Shown here: positions 43,699 through 51,777 of the stretch, one piece after another
Numbering within the stretch: position 1 is the stretch's first letter
Layout of the letters: each line of letters starts with the position of its first letter
Assembly (NCBI RefSeq): GCF_902859595.1
Contig: NZ_CADIJQ010000009.1
Location: 228,269 to 292,268 of the forward strand
Direction: 5' to 3'
DNA length: 64,000 nt
From: Achromobacter kerstersii
Lineage (GTDB): Bacteria; Pseudomonadota; Gammaproteobacteria; Burkholderiales; Burkholderiaceae_B
The notes under the pieces: generated by a model
Told to the model about the DNA's origin: nothing
What the model saw: the letters and a program-made list of their open reading frames with translations, nothing else
Database searches by the model: none
Translations under genes and position numbers: made by a program

Positions 43699-44682
43699 TC
43701 ACTCTTTAGGGCGCACCTCTAGTTGCTCCAAAAACGCTGCAAAGGACGGTGTGCCGGCCAGCAATTGAAGGAGGTCGGCATTGCGGGCGTACCGACGCGC
43801 CATTTTTCCGGCGCGATTAGTGAGGGGATAGGCCGCGTTGTAATAGTTCGTATTGACATAGCTACCCAGCCAATCCTCCAACGAATGCTGCAAGGGAATC
43901 AAGATAGCGCCACTGCGCTGGAGCTCTTGCATATGTTCCTGCTGCATTTCATCGTCCGGGATCGGAGTGACGATGGCTGCCACATGACGATTGCCTGTCC
44001 TTCGCAGATGCATGACCAACGGTGCTACAGACAATTGGCCACCTGCCGAAAACACTGTGACCTTAGCCGGGATTTCAAGACGCGCAAGCAACTCCTCGAT
44101 AGTCCGAACATCATCCACACCTTCGACGATTATGGTCCAGTCGTGCTGAGGCTTTGGAGTTGCGTCTTCTGCGCCAAGTCGTGCCTGCTCGGCGAGATGA
44201 GTGGACAGGGGAAAGAAAGGTTGGCCGTACTCGGCTGCATAACGCAGCTTCACCCGCATGGCCTCATGCATGGAGATTTTCTGGTCTTCAATCAGCAGCA
44301 GATCCTGACGGCCAAATAGGATCAGGTTGAGCTCCTTTCCGTAAAGCAGCGCATCTACGGCCTCGGCGCTGTAGTCGGACATTGAGAAGAAGACACCAAT
44401 AGTGCCGACGAGCTTGCCATCAACTTTGCCCTTGAAGGCATAAAGAGCGGAGGCCGCCATCGGCGGGGTGTGCCACTTGGCCTCTAGCAAAAAAAAACGA
44501 TCACCGATAGAAAAGGATCCGTCAATTTCCTCTCCGCTGGGACGCATGCTGGCTCTAGGAGCCATGCCTTCGCGCTCAAATATTTGCTTAAGAACTCGCT
44601 CAAAGCTGCGGCCGCGACGCTGAAACCAAGCTGGGCTAGCATCCTCAGGCGGTTCAAGAAAGTCGTTAAGTCTTAAGTTCAT
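43699..44682 (-). CDS. PD-(D/E)XK nuclease fused to a TOPRIM-like domain
   Basis: 327 residues. The N-terminal domain has EEIDGSFSIGDRFFLLEAKW, a restriction-endonuclease core with D54, E67 and K69. A second domain from about residue 180 reads WTIIVEGVDDVRTIEELL, the E-containing first strand of a TOPRIM fold like that of OLD nucleases, and later VAAIVTPIPDDEM. The canonical DxD is replaced here by a DDE arrangement, so metal binding may differ or the domain may be non-catalytic. Nothing else is attached. It lies at the right end of the minus-strand cargo block, beside a truncated methylase. Two nuclease-type domains in one chain suggest a defence effector. Confidence 0.72.
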   Translation of the reverse strand: MNLRLNDFLEPPEDASPAWFQRRGRSFERVLKQIFEREGMAPRASMRPSGEEIDGSFSIGDRFFLLEAKWHTPPMAASALYAFKGKVDGKLVGTIGVFFSMSDYSAEAVDALLYGKELNLILFGRQDLLLIEDQKISMHEAMRVKLRYAAEYGQPFFPLSTHLAEQARLGAEDATPKPQHDWTIIVEGVDDVRTIEELLARLEIPAKVTVFSAGGQLSVAPLVMHLRRTGNRHVAAIVTPIPDDEMQQEHMQELQRSGAILIPLQHSLEDWLGSYVNTNYYNAAYPLTNRAGKMARRYARNADLLQLLAGTPSFAAFLEQLEVRPKE

Positions 44683-44905
44683 TACGTATGATCCTATGTG
44701 GCAAGCTGTTTAGTTTCAGGAATGTACTATCAGCTGCAGCGCCCGGGCCCGTGTCGTTTTGTCCCGTGGTGAGGGAGCTATGCCAGCGCCAAGAGCATAT
44801 TGACCGGCAAGCGACCGCTCGCCGGCAGGCAACCCATCAAACCTCGGTTTGCTCTGCCTATTCAAGAGCATCGTCTACCTCGATGCCAGATAGGTGGCAT
44901 CGTCA

Positions 44906-45396
44906 TGGGTGATCGCGAAGCACTGGCCAAGCAGGTTGCCGATCGTGGATTCGTCCGGGTATCGGAGCCGACGAGCGGCGCCGGCGGAATGATCATTGCG
45001 GCAGCGCATGCGATGTCCGACGCAGAGATCAACTATCAGGAAGCCATGCACGTGACTGCGATCGACCTCGACCGCCGCTGCGTGCATATGACGTACTTGC
45101 AGCTGGCCTTGCTGCATGTGCCGGCGATCGTCATTCACGGCAACGCGCTGTCGCTCGAGGAATGGGAGCATTGGTTTACCCCGGCGCACGTGCTGGGCGG
45201 CTGGAGTGCGCGGCTGCGTCAACGTGAGGCGCTCGATGCGATGCGCAATCTAGTGGAGGCACCGGCGGCCGCTGGCCAGGTGCACGTGGGGCAGCCCGCA
45301 GTCGAGGCGCCTGAACCCCAAATCAACGAGGCGCTGTACGCAATGCCGAAGGCAGCACGTCAGGCCGCTGCCGCGGGCCAAATGTCGCTCTTCTAG
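44906..45396 (+). pseudogene. N-terminally truncated N6-adenine DNA methylase
   Basis: A 164-residue fragment that begins at the SAM-binding part: GFVRVSEPTSGAGGM is motif I, followed by HVTAIDLDRRCVHMTYLQL and HGNALSLEEWEHWFTPAHVLGGW, then a C-terminal tail ending MSLF. Full-length plasmid relatives have about 100 or more extra residues before this point, including the segment with FTPYPL-type words. Upstream of 44906 the frame does not continue into such sequence. The catalytic (N/D)PPY motif is also not visible. I read it as a backbone gene broken by arrival of the minus-strand cargo. An expressed short protein cannot be ruled out. Confidence 0.7.
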
Positions 45397-45555
45397 GCTC
45401 GCCGTGATGGCCCCTCATCGGGGCCTGGCGCGCTGGCGACGCGCCAACTTCGGACCATGCAGAGCCACAAGCACTGCACGGAGCATACAGTCGCATCCCA
45501 CTCCCGCACGGACGCTAGGGCCGCTGCGCGCGGCTTTGTAGCCGCGGCCCCATCT

Positions 45556-45615
45556 TCAAGGGCTTTCGCGGCATAAACCGCTCACTACGTTCGCTATTTA
45601 TTCCACGTCCCTTGA
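45556..45615 (+). promoter_or_regulatory. Conserved stem-loop leader, copy B (before the orphan methyltransferase)
   Basis: TCAAGGG (45556-45562) pairs with CCCTTGA (45609-45615). The loop has CTTTCGCGGCATAAACCGCTC and TATTTATTCCACGT, closely matching copy A. A second hairpin follows (TGCAG-tg-CAATG against CATTGCTGCA) before the ribosome site. Confidence 0.7.
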
Positions 45616-45697
45616 CCGCGCTTTCGTGGGCTGCGCCCGCCTGCCCCGTGCAGTGCAATGCAGATCGGCTGACATTGCTGCACGCAAGGAGCCAACC

Positions 45698-46345
45698 ATG
45701 AGTCGTGTTGTCCTGGGCGATTGCCTGTCCGTTCTTCCCACCTTGCCGGATCGCTGTGTTGACCTGGTACTGACCGATCCGCCGTACCTGGTCAACTACG
45801 TTGACCGCTCCGGCCGGAGCATTGCCAATGACCGCACCGACGAATGGATGACGCCGGCGTTTGCGCAGATGTTCCGCGTGCTTCGCGATGATGCGTTCTG
45901 CATTTCGTTCTATGGCTGGAACCGCGTCGATCGGTTCTTTGCCGCCTGGCGCGCGGCAGGCTTTCGTGTTGTAGGCCACATCGTGTTCGCCAAGCAATAC
46001 CAATCGAATGCGCGATTCTTGGCGTACCAGCACGAGTCCGCCTACTTGCTAGCCAAGGGCCAGCCGGCGCTGCCAGCGACGCCATTGCCCGATGTGCTGC
46101 CCTGGAAGTACACCGGGAACCGCCACCATCCGACCCAGAAGCCGGTTGAATGCCTGACGCCGCTGATCGAAACCTTTAGTCGTCCGCGCGACATTGTTCT
46201 AGACCCGTTCGCCGGTTCCGGTTCCACGTGCGTGGCCGCCCGGCAGACCGGTCGGCGCTTCTACGGGATCGAAATGGACCCGAAGTACCACGACGCCGCA
46301 ATGCAGCGCCTCGCGCTGGCCAGCCAGGAAAGGATCGCAGCATGA
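45698..46345 (+). CDS. Orphan DNA methyltransferase (DPPY type, N4/N6)
   Basis: 215 residues from ATG 45698 with AAGGAG upstream. Motif IV is LVLTDPPYLVNY near the N-terminus, and motif I is VLDPFAGSGSTCVAA near the C-terminus, so the order is the beta/circularly permuted class, ending with the FYGIEMDPKY strand. HHPTQKP is also typical. There is no partner nuclease, so it would mark the element's own DNA against host restriction. It overlaps the next gene by four bases and shares its structured leader with the antirestriction gene. Confidence 0.93.
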   Translation: MSRVVLGDCLSVLPTLPDRCVDLVLTDPPYLVNYVDRSGRSIANDRTDEWMTPAFAQMFRVLRDDAFCISFYGWNRVDRFFAAWRAAGFRVVGHIVFAKQYQSNARFLAYQHESAYLLAKGQPALPATPLPDVLPWKYTGNRHHPTQKPVECLTPLIETFSRPRDIVLDPFAGSGSTCVAARQTGRRFYGIEMDPKYHDAAMQRLALASQERIAA

Positions 46346-46596
46346 GCCGGACAGCTAACGAAATGCAGAGTGGGCTTATCGCATACCTACAAGGCTACGG
46401 CCGCAACAATCGGGCAGGTTTATCCGCGATCGCCGCATACGGCGCCTGGCCGGTGCTGGCGGCTCAGGAAATTGAACAACGCATGGCGCGATTCCTCGAA
46501 TCCTTGCCGCTGGACGAGGTGCGAGCCATCGCCCTGTTGGAAATCAACCTCAACGAGCTGGCCAGCCAGGTGCTGGTCGAACTGGATAGGGAGTGA
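46342..46596 (+). CDS. Small conserved plasmid-type protein
   Basis: 84 residues, ATG overlapping the methyltransferase stop. Helical throughout (ANEMQSGLIAYLQGYGRNN, LAAQEIEQRMARFLESLPLDEV). No motif identifies it. The coupling to the methyltransferase gene suggests joint expression during establishment. Confidence 0.65.
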   Translation: MSRTANEMQSGLIAYLQGYGRNNRAGLSAIAAYGAWPVLAAQEIEQRMARFLESLPLDEVRAIALLEINLNELASQVLVELDRE

Positions 46597-46599
46597 CGG

Positions 46600-46794
46600 A
46601 TGGCAATGCCGCAACTATCCGAGGCCGCGGAACTGGCCATCGAAAACATCGCCCTGGAAATCTTGGACATTGAATGTCTGGAACTTCAGAGGATCCGCTC
46701 CAAGGACTATCGCGAAATATCGGTGTGGGATCTTTGGAGGGCATTGCAGGCGGCGTATCTGGCTGGCATGGTGGACCACCACCGGTCCGACTAG
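46600..46794 (+). CDS. Small hypothetical acidic protein
   Basis: 64 residues, four bases after the previous gene, with GGGAG in its upstream. It is acidic and helical (ELAIENIALEILDIECLELQ), ending LAGMVDHHRSD. Short acidic proteins of this kind are common in plasmid leading regions and can mimic DNA, but there is no direct evidence here. Confidence 0.6.
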   Translation: MAMPQLSEAAELAIENIALEILDIECLELQRIRSKDYREISVWDLWRALQAAYLAGMVDHHRSD

Positions 46795-46980
46795 CGGGGC
46801 CGGTGCGTCAGCCTTCGGCGTGGCGCACCTCGACGCGGCCGCGTACGGCGAATGCATATAGGAGGGCGGTTGCCGCCGGCGGCTGCGTGATCAACCTCGG
46901 GGAAGGCGTATGAGACCAGCTCGCCTCAACTGCCGTAGTGTGGGAACAGTCATTCGTCGCCCAGTCATTTGCCGCCTGGA

Positions 46981-46993
46981 TTTAGCAGCTAAA
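46981..46993. promoter_or_regulatory. KorB-type (OB-like) operator 7
   Basis: TTTAGCAGCTAAA, OB with A at the centre, 60 bases upstream of a HEPN-like gene. It is 10 kb from the nearest other copy. Confidence 0.78.
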
Positions 46994-47053
46994 CTGCAAA
47001 GCCAATATCGCTTTCGCCGCATGCCCGCGGAGCGTTTCCAGGGACGCACAGAA

Positions 47054-47701
47054 ATGAACACTCCTGATGAAGATGATCGCAATGAAATGTACGAGCAGAT
47101 TGCCCGTGATTTCTATCCCGACCACAAAGCTCAGGCTATTACCGAGTTCACCAGAGACCGCCTTCAATCTTATTACGTGGCGAATCCGCGCGTCATGCGG
47201 CCTGCTGTCGATGCGATCCAGGAGGGAAGGAGGCTTCGTTCCAATGGTCATTCTGGCGCCGCCGTCGTGTATTTCGTGACCGCGATCGAACTTCTACTCA
47301 AGGCAACGTTACTGAAGCCAGTCGTTCATGGGCTCGTCCACATGGACGGTTTGGCGGAAGTCATCGTGGGGCAAGCACTTGGACAAGCCGGCTTCGATCG
47401 GTACGTAAATTTGCTCAAGACGTTGTTCGCTGATCTTGCCGGTATGGACATTGCTGAAGTTCGACGACCCCTGGTGTCGAAATCTTTGCTCGAAGAATGC
47501 AAGCAGCAGCAGAAGTTGCGCAACCAGATCATCCATCAGGGAGCAAGGGCGGATATTGAGCAAGCCGAGTCGGCCCAACTCGTAGCCGTTGCAGTGTATG
47601 AGTTAGTTGTGCAACCAATGCTCAGCGCCCTTGGACTATGGGTTCTCGAGCACGGAGAGATCCGCGTCTACGGGACCGGTTTCGCCGCCAGCAACGCCTA
47701 A
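47054..47701 (+). CDS. HEPN-like protein under a KorB operator
   Basis: 215 residues from ATG 47054; a frame start at 46910 would include the operator and is rejected. The protein is helical, with AVVYFVTAIELLLKATLL and, near residue 156, KLRNQIIHQGA, which fits the Rx4-6H motif (R156-H161) of HEPN ribonucleases. The C-terminal helix is ESAQLVAVAVYELVVQPML. HEPN proteins act in toxin-antitoxin and defence systems or as inactive binding domains. No clear nucleotidyltransferase partner (MNT) lies beside it. The HEPN assignment rests on one motif and helical context. Confidence 0.6.
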   Translation: MNTPDEDDRNEMYEQIARDFYPDHKAQAITEFTRDRLQSYYVANPRVMRPAVDAIQEGRRLRSNGHSGAAVVYFVTAIELLLKATLLKPVVHGLVHMDGLAEVIVGQALGQAGFDRYVNLLKTLFADLAGMDIAEVRRPLVSKSLLEECKQQQKLRNQIIHQGARADIEQAESAQLVAVAVYELVVQPMLSALGLWVLEHGEIRVYGTGFAASNA

Positions 47702-48354
47702 GTAGAACCGTGTAAGAGGTCGATTTTTTTATAGCTGGTCCGCCATTATGTGCATACGCAGCAGGATCAGAAAGTGGACGATCAGGTAAGCCAACCAGGC
47801 TAGGGCGTGCCCCTACGCTACTCGCTACGGGTCGGGCTCTCGCGCTGCGCGTCAAGCCTGGCCAACCCCGCCAGTCTTGCCCCCCGTGGGGGCTTCCATC
47901 CGTCCCTCCCTCTGGTCGGCTCACGCCTCCGCGCCTGACGGCGCTGCGCGCTACCGCTTGCCAACGGCCTACGGCCGAATTTGAGCCCTACGGGCTTGGG
48001 GCGCTCGCCGCGCGGCACGCCTGCGCCTCTCTGGCTATCTCACGCAAGCCTGGCGCCCTGTCAGTCCCCGCGCCCTAGAAACGCCGACTGTATCACTGCG
48101 TTCGTCCCTCCAAGGGGTTCGCTTCGCCAGGTACTCACCCGGTCCTTGCGCTGAGCGCAAGGCTGCGGCTTCCGTTCCTGCCCCTTTCCGCTCCTCTCTC
48201 CATGATCCAGATCGGCACGGGCTCGGCGACTAACAGGACTGGCGGCAAACACCACGAAGACAAAGTCCAGCGATTCCAGCCGTTCACGATCGGGCTAACG
48301 ATCTTCAGGCCCGGTCAGCACTTCAAAACAATCTTTGATGCAGAGGAAATAGCC
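47702..48354. other. Structured non-coding region in the leading-type gene cluster
   Basis: 653 bases without a gene. From about 47800 to 48200 the sequence is dense in small hairpins, such as CCTTGCGC-TGA-GCGCAAGG (48144-48162) and CCCCC-GT-GGGGG (47881-47892), with a strong pyrimidine bias between them. This is the kind of structure expected of a single-strand initiation or single-strand promoter region, or of an untranslated regulatory RNA. I cannot choose. Confidence 0.5.
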
Positions 48355-48693
48355 ATGGCAAACACTGTACAGATAACTGCAACGCCGAAGCCCTTCGTTG
48401 TGTTCCTTCGCGGCTTGGATGCCCGAGTGGCTCGTACTAAGGCCACCGGAATGTTCGACGATGAAAGTCGCTACATGGAGCTTGGCTACTCGCAAATGCT
48501 TGCTCACGTTCAGGGCCGGGAAGACTTTTCCCGTGGCCGTGACGCCGAAAACGTACCGCCGCTGCTGGCGGATGTTGCCGAACTGGCAAGCGCATGGGTG
48601 GACGGCTGGAACGCCGCAGAGGAATCCATAGCCATGGCCGAATGTTCGTGCTGCTACGACGGCTTCGGCAATCCTTGCCCGCACCACGGCTGA
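48355..48693 (+). CDS. Conserved hypothetical plasmid-type protein
   Basis: 112 residues from ATG 48355, with AGAGGAA upstream. The first part has PKPFVVFLRGLDARVARTKA, and the C-terminus has a compact cysteine/histidine group CSCCYDGFGNPCPHHG that could bind zinc. It starts a run of small genes. I do not recognise the family. Confidence 0.65.
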   Translation: MANTVQITATPKPFVVFLRGLDARVARTKATGMFDDESRYMELGYSQMLAHVQGREDFSRGRDAENVPPLLADVAELASAWVDGWNAAEESIAMAECSCCYDGFGNPCPHHG

Positions 48694-48706
48694 GTGCGGA
48701 GCCGAG

Positions 48707-48937
48707 ATGCTTATCAAGTACGTAACGGACCAGATGGAAGGCGAGCCGGATATTTTGGCCGCGCTGCGCCACCGGACTTTGCTCCTGCGTGGCCTGGATG
48801 GGTTGACCCTGCACGTCCAACAGGCACCGACCCAGGGCTGGACACATGAGGGGCTTTGCGATGTGCAACCTGAATCGGCCGTGATCGGCTGCGATGCGTT
48901 TCTGGGAACGTCCTGGATCGGTTCAACCGAAGTCTAG
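48707..48937 (+). CDS. Small hypothetical protein
   Basis: 76 residues, 13 bases after the previous gene. It has a short beta-rich pattern (LLLRGLDGLTLHVQQAP) and no motif. Tight spacing on both sides suggests it belongs to the same transcript as its neighbours. Confidence 0.55.
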   Translation: MLIKYVTDQMEGEPDILAALRHRTLLLRGLDGLTLHVQQAPTQGWTHEGLCDVQPESAVIGCDAFLGTSWIGSTEV

Positions 48938-48956
48938 TCAAACAAGGAAATCCACC

Positions 48957-49379
48957 ATGTCTTGCGGCGTCGTTCTGTACACCCACCTTGCTTGCGCCCA
49001 GTGCGAGCTTTCTAAAGATGATCTTGCCGCACGCGGCATCGAGTTCACCGAACGCAGCGCCGCCGACTTTGCGCAGGCGCTCGCGGAAAAAGGCTATGAC
49101 ACCGCGCCGGTCTTGGCCGTCGCCATCGAAAACGAGTTGGTCGCCTGGACAGGCCACCGTCCCGACATGATCGAACTGCTGGCCGACTTGTTGGACACCG
49201 GCCCGGTCGCTGCGGACGGCCTGCGCGAAAGTGACGCGGCAGAGGAAGCCGTGTTGACCCGGCTTCAGGTGATGCACGAGATACGTGATCACCAACTGAG
49301 CGCCGAAGACTTTTTCACCGACAACGGGAACCACCCGCTATATCGCGGGCGCGACCTGCTGAACTGGCTGGGCTATTAA
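48957..49379 (+). CDS. Glutaredoxin-like protein with extension
   Basis: 140 residues from ATG 48957. The N-terminal 75 residues are glutaredoxin/NrdH-like: VVLYTHLACAQCELSKDDLAARGIEF with a CAQC dithiol, then DTAPVLAVAIENELVAWTGHRPD, the usual cis-proline and glycine segment. The last 65 residues are unrecognised and acidic. A redox or arsenate-type role is possible; on plasmids such small genes have no proven role. Confidence 0.7.
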   Translation: MSCGVVLYTHLACAQCELSKDDLAARGIEFTERSAADFAQALAEKGYDTAPVLAVAIENELVAWTGHRPDMIELLADLLDTGPVAADGLRESDAAEEAVLTRLQVMHEIRDHQLSAEDFFTDNGNHPLYRGRDLLNWLGY

Positions 49380-49448
49380 GTAAAAGGCCCCTGTCGGCTG
49401 CAACCGACAAGGGCCATCACCCGCAACCCTCGGACTAGGAGAATCGTG

Positions 49449-49598
49449 ATGAACCACGACTTTATCAGATTGGCGAACGACATGCGCCGCGCTCACTTGC
49501 TGGGCCTGGGCTTTCGCATTCCCGCGATGACCATGCGACAACTCACCGTCCTAATCGCCGCGCTGGACGAGCCTGCCGCCGCGCCGCAACTGCACTGA
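49449..49598 (+). CDS. Small protein of 49 residues before the ParB-like gene
   Basis: A short frame (MNHDFIRLANDMRRAHLLGL, ending AAPQLH) with GGAG nine bases before its start. A 12-base hairpin (49384-49414: GGCCCcTGTCGG against CCGACAaGGGCC) precedes it. It ends 28 bases before the ParB-like gene, and its helical content and spacing make it plausible as a leader or partner protein. Confidence 0.55.
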   Translation: MNHDFIRLANDMRRAHLLGLGFRIPAMTMRQLTVLIAALDEPAAAPQLH

Positions 49599-49626
49599 TC
49601 CCGATACTGACCTGGAGTACATACCT

Positions 49627-51612
49627 ATGAAACTCGATTCCAACGAACTCGCCGCCGTCCACGCTGCCGCAATTCGCATGGACATTCCCCATTCGCAACT
49701 GCGCCTCAGCGACACGTATCAGGCTCGTGGCGTACAAGACCGCAAGCACGATCCTGAACTCCTGCAATTGAAGGCAACGATTCGGGCCATGGGCGGGCTG
49801 TTGCAAAACCTGGTTGTCGTCGCCGCGCCGGACGGTTCCTACGAAGTATGCGCGGGCGGGCGGCGTTGGACGGCCCTCGGCCTGCTGATCGAAGACGGAG
49901 TTTTCCCTGCCGACTACCCGGTCGCTTGCCTCGTGATTCCGGCCGCTTACGCTTACCACGCCAGCCTGATCGAAAACATCGGGCGCAAGGCGATGCACCC
50001 GGCAGACGTGTATGCGGGGTATGCGCAACTGCGCGCCGATAACTGGACGGTAGAGGCTATCGCGGCGGCTCATGGCGCGACCGAATCGGCAGTGAAGAAG
50101 CTGCTTGCGCTGGGCAGCGTTTCCCCCGCGTTGATGCAGCTTTATCGCGACGGCAAGATGGAATTGGTGGATATGCAAGCGCTGGCTTCCGTCGCAGACC
50201 ATGCCCGCCAAGAAGCCGCATGGAAGTCGGCAAACGGGCAATACTGGAACCGGCCTCACTACATCCGGAGTCTGTTGGGGGAATCCGAAATCCGCAGCGA
50301 CTCGGCCGCTGCCCGCTACGTGACGGTCGCGGCCTACGAGAAGGCGGGCGGGGACGTCCGCCGTGATCTTTTCGAAGACGACGTGTATCTGACCGACTCG
50401 GAAATGGTTCGCTCGATGGTTAAGGCGAAGATGCAACGGTCCAAGCGCAATAAGGCAATTGAGGCAGAAGGCTGGCTCTGGGTGGATTATCAAGTGTCGT
50501 TCACGGACCAGGACAAAAATAATTTTGGAGAGATCGCACGCGCGCGTCGTGAGCCGACCAAAGACGAGGCGAAGTCGATGAAGGCGCTGCAATCCAAGTT
50601 GGAAAAGGTTGGCGAGAGCCTTGGTGAGTTGGAACAGGACGATGATCGCGACGACGACAAGTACTGCCAGTTGATCGACGAGCATGAACGGCTTCAAGAG
50701 CAAATCCAAGCGCTCCGCGACTCATTCGCGGATTACCCCTCCGACCTCAAAGCCCTGGCTGGCGCGGTCCTGCACCTGACTTATCAAGGTGAGCTGACCG
50801 TTACCCGTGGCCTGATCCGCCAGGATGAACGCGAGGCGGTGGCGCAAATCGTGCGCAGCAAAGCAGGAGAGGGTGACACGATGGCGGGCGTGGACTTGCC
50901 CCCCGTCAAAACACGGCCCGTCCATTCTGAAGCGTTGACCACTCGCCTTCACGCGCAGCGCGTGATAGCCATTCAAGCTGAAGTCATGGCGCGTCCTACG
51001 CTGGCGCTTTGCCTGCTTATCGAACAGATGCTGGGCGATTTTGAATTCAACCGGCGTCCCGGCAGCGGCGACACTTTCGATTTTTCGTTGCGGCCCGCGC
51101 ATCACGATCTGGCGAATACCGACCCGGACATCAAGGCCAGTCCGGCGTGGGCAGCGGTGCAGGAGCATATCGAAGCCGCGACGAAGGGTGTGCCCGAGGA
51201 CGGCGCAGCCGTGCTGCCCTGGCTGCTCGAAAAATCGCACGCCGATTTGATTTCATTGTTGGCAGTACTGGCCAGCGTTTCGATCTACCGCCATCGCAGC
51301 CATGCATACGGATCGGAAACGAAGCACCTGGACCGCCTGGGAGAAATGGTAAGCCTGGACATGAGCAGTTGGTGGAAGCCCACGGCGCAGTCCTACCTCG
51401 CCCACGTGTCCAAGGACCGAATCGCAGCAGTGGTCACGGAAGCGGTCGATGCCGAGCAGGCGAAGCCGCTGCTTGCGATGAAAAAGGCGCAGGCCGCCAC
51501 CGCTGCCGAGCAATTGCTGGAAGGGAAGGGCTGGGTGCCTGAACTGATGCGCGCCCAACCCCTTCAGGTCGCACTGGCCGTGGAACACCCGATGGGGGAA
51601 ATGGAGGAATAA
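49627..51612 (+). CDS. Long ParB/RepB/Spo0J-family protein
   Basis: 661 residues, about twice the size of a partition ParB. The N-terminal ParB domain has YEVCAGGRRWTAL and HASLIENIGRKAMHPAD, and a helix-turn-helix region follows (WTVEAIAAAHGATESAVKKLL). A long charged linker (KALQSKLEKVGESLGELEQDDD) leads to a large unrecognised C-terminal half. This form is common in the leading regions of conjugative plasmids, where ParB-like proteins are thought to act on entry as nucleases or DNA-binding factors rather than in partition. The element already has a separate parAB pair, which supports a different role here. Confidence 0.85.
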   Translation: MKLDSNELAAVHAAAIRMDIPHSQLRLSDTYQARGVQDRKHDPELLQLKATIRAMGGLLQNLVVVAAPDGSYEVCAGGRRWTALGLLIEDGVFPADYPVACLVIPAAYAYHASLIENIGRKAMHPADVYAGYAQLRADNWTVEAIAAAHGATESAVKKLLALGSVSPALMQLYRDGKMELVDMQALASVADHARQEAAWKSANGQYWNRPHYIRSLLGESEIRSDSAAARYVTVAAYEKAGGDVRRDLFEDDVYLTDSEMVRSMVKAKMQRSKRNKAIEAEGWLWVDYQVSFTDQDKNNFGEIARARREPTKDEAKSMKALQSKLEKVGESLGELEQDDDRDDDKYCQLIDEHERLQEQIQALRDSFADYPSDLKALAGAVLHLTYQGELTVTRGLIRQDEREAVAQIVRSKAGEGDTMAGVDLPPVKTRPVHSEALTTRLHAQRVIAIQAEVMARPTLALCLLIEQMLGDFEFNRRPGSGDTFDFSLRPAHHDLANTDPDIKASPAWAAVQEHIEAATKGVPEDGAAVLPWLLEKSHADLISLLAVLASVSIYRHRSHAYGSETKHLDRLGEMVSLDMSSWWKPTAQSYLAHVSKDRIAAVVTEAVDAEQAKPLLAMKKAQAATAAEQLLEGKGWVPELMRAQPLQVALAVEHPMGEMEE

Positions 51613-51710
51613 GGAGCATGTCCGCAGGGGCCGCGCGACGGCCCCTGGCCCAGAACGCGAGCCGACGGGCGTTCCGGTCCGTGGGTCGTCTGCGACACGG
51701 CGAAAACAAC

Positions 51711-51750
51711 GGAATATTCCCTTGATGGAATATTCCGTGCAGGTTATAAT
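51711..51750 (+). promoter_or_regulatory. Promoter and operator of the toxin-antitoxin operon
   Basis: Two identical palindromes GGAATATTCC (51711-51720 and 51727-51736) overlap a -35 box TTGATG (51722-51727); the -10 box TATAAT (51745-51750) follows after 17 bases. This is the classic arrangement for repression by the antitoxin. The pair itself forms one larger inverted repeat. Confidence 0.85.
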
Positions 51751-51777
51751 TTTTCAAACAGCAACGGCGGGGAACTG

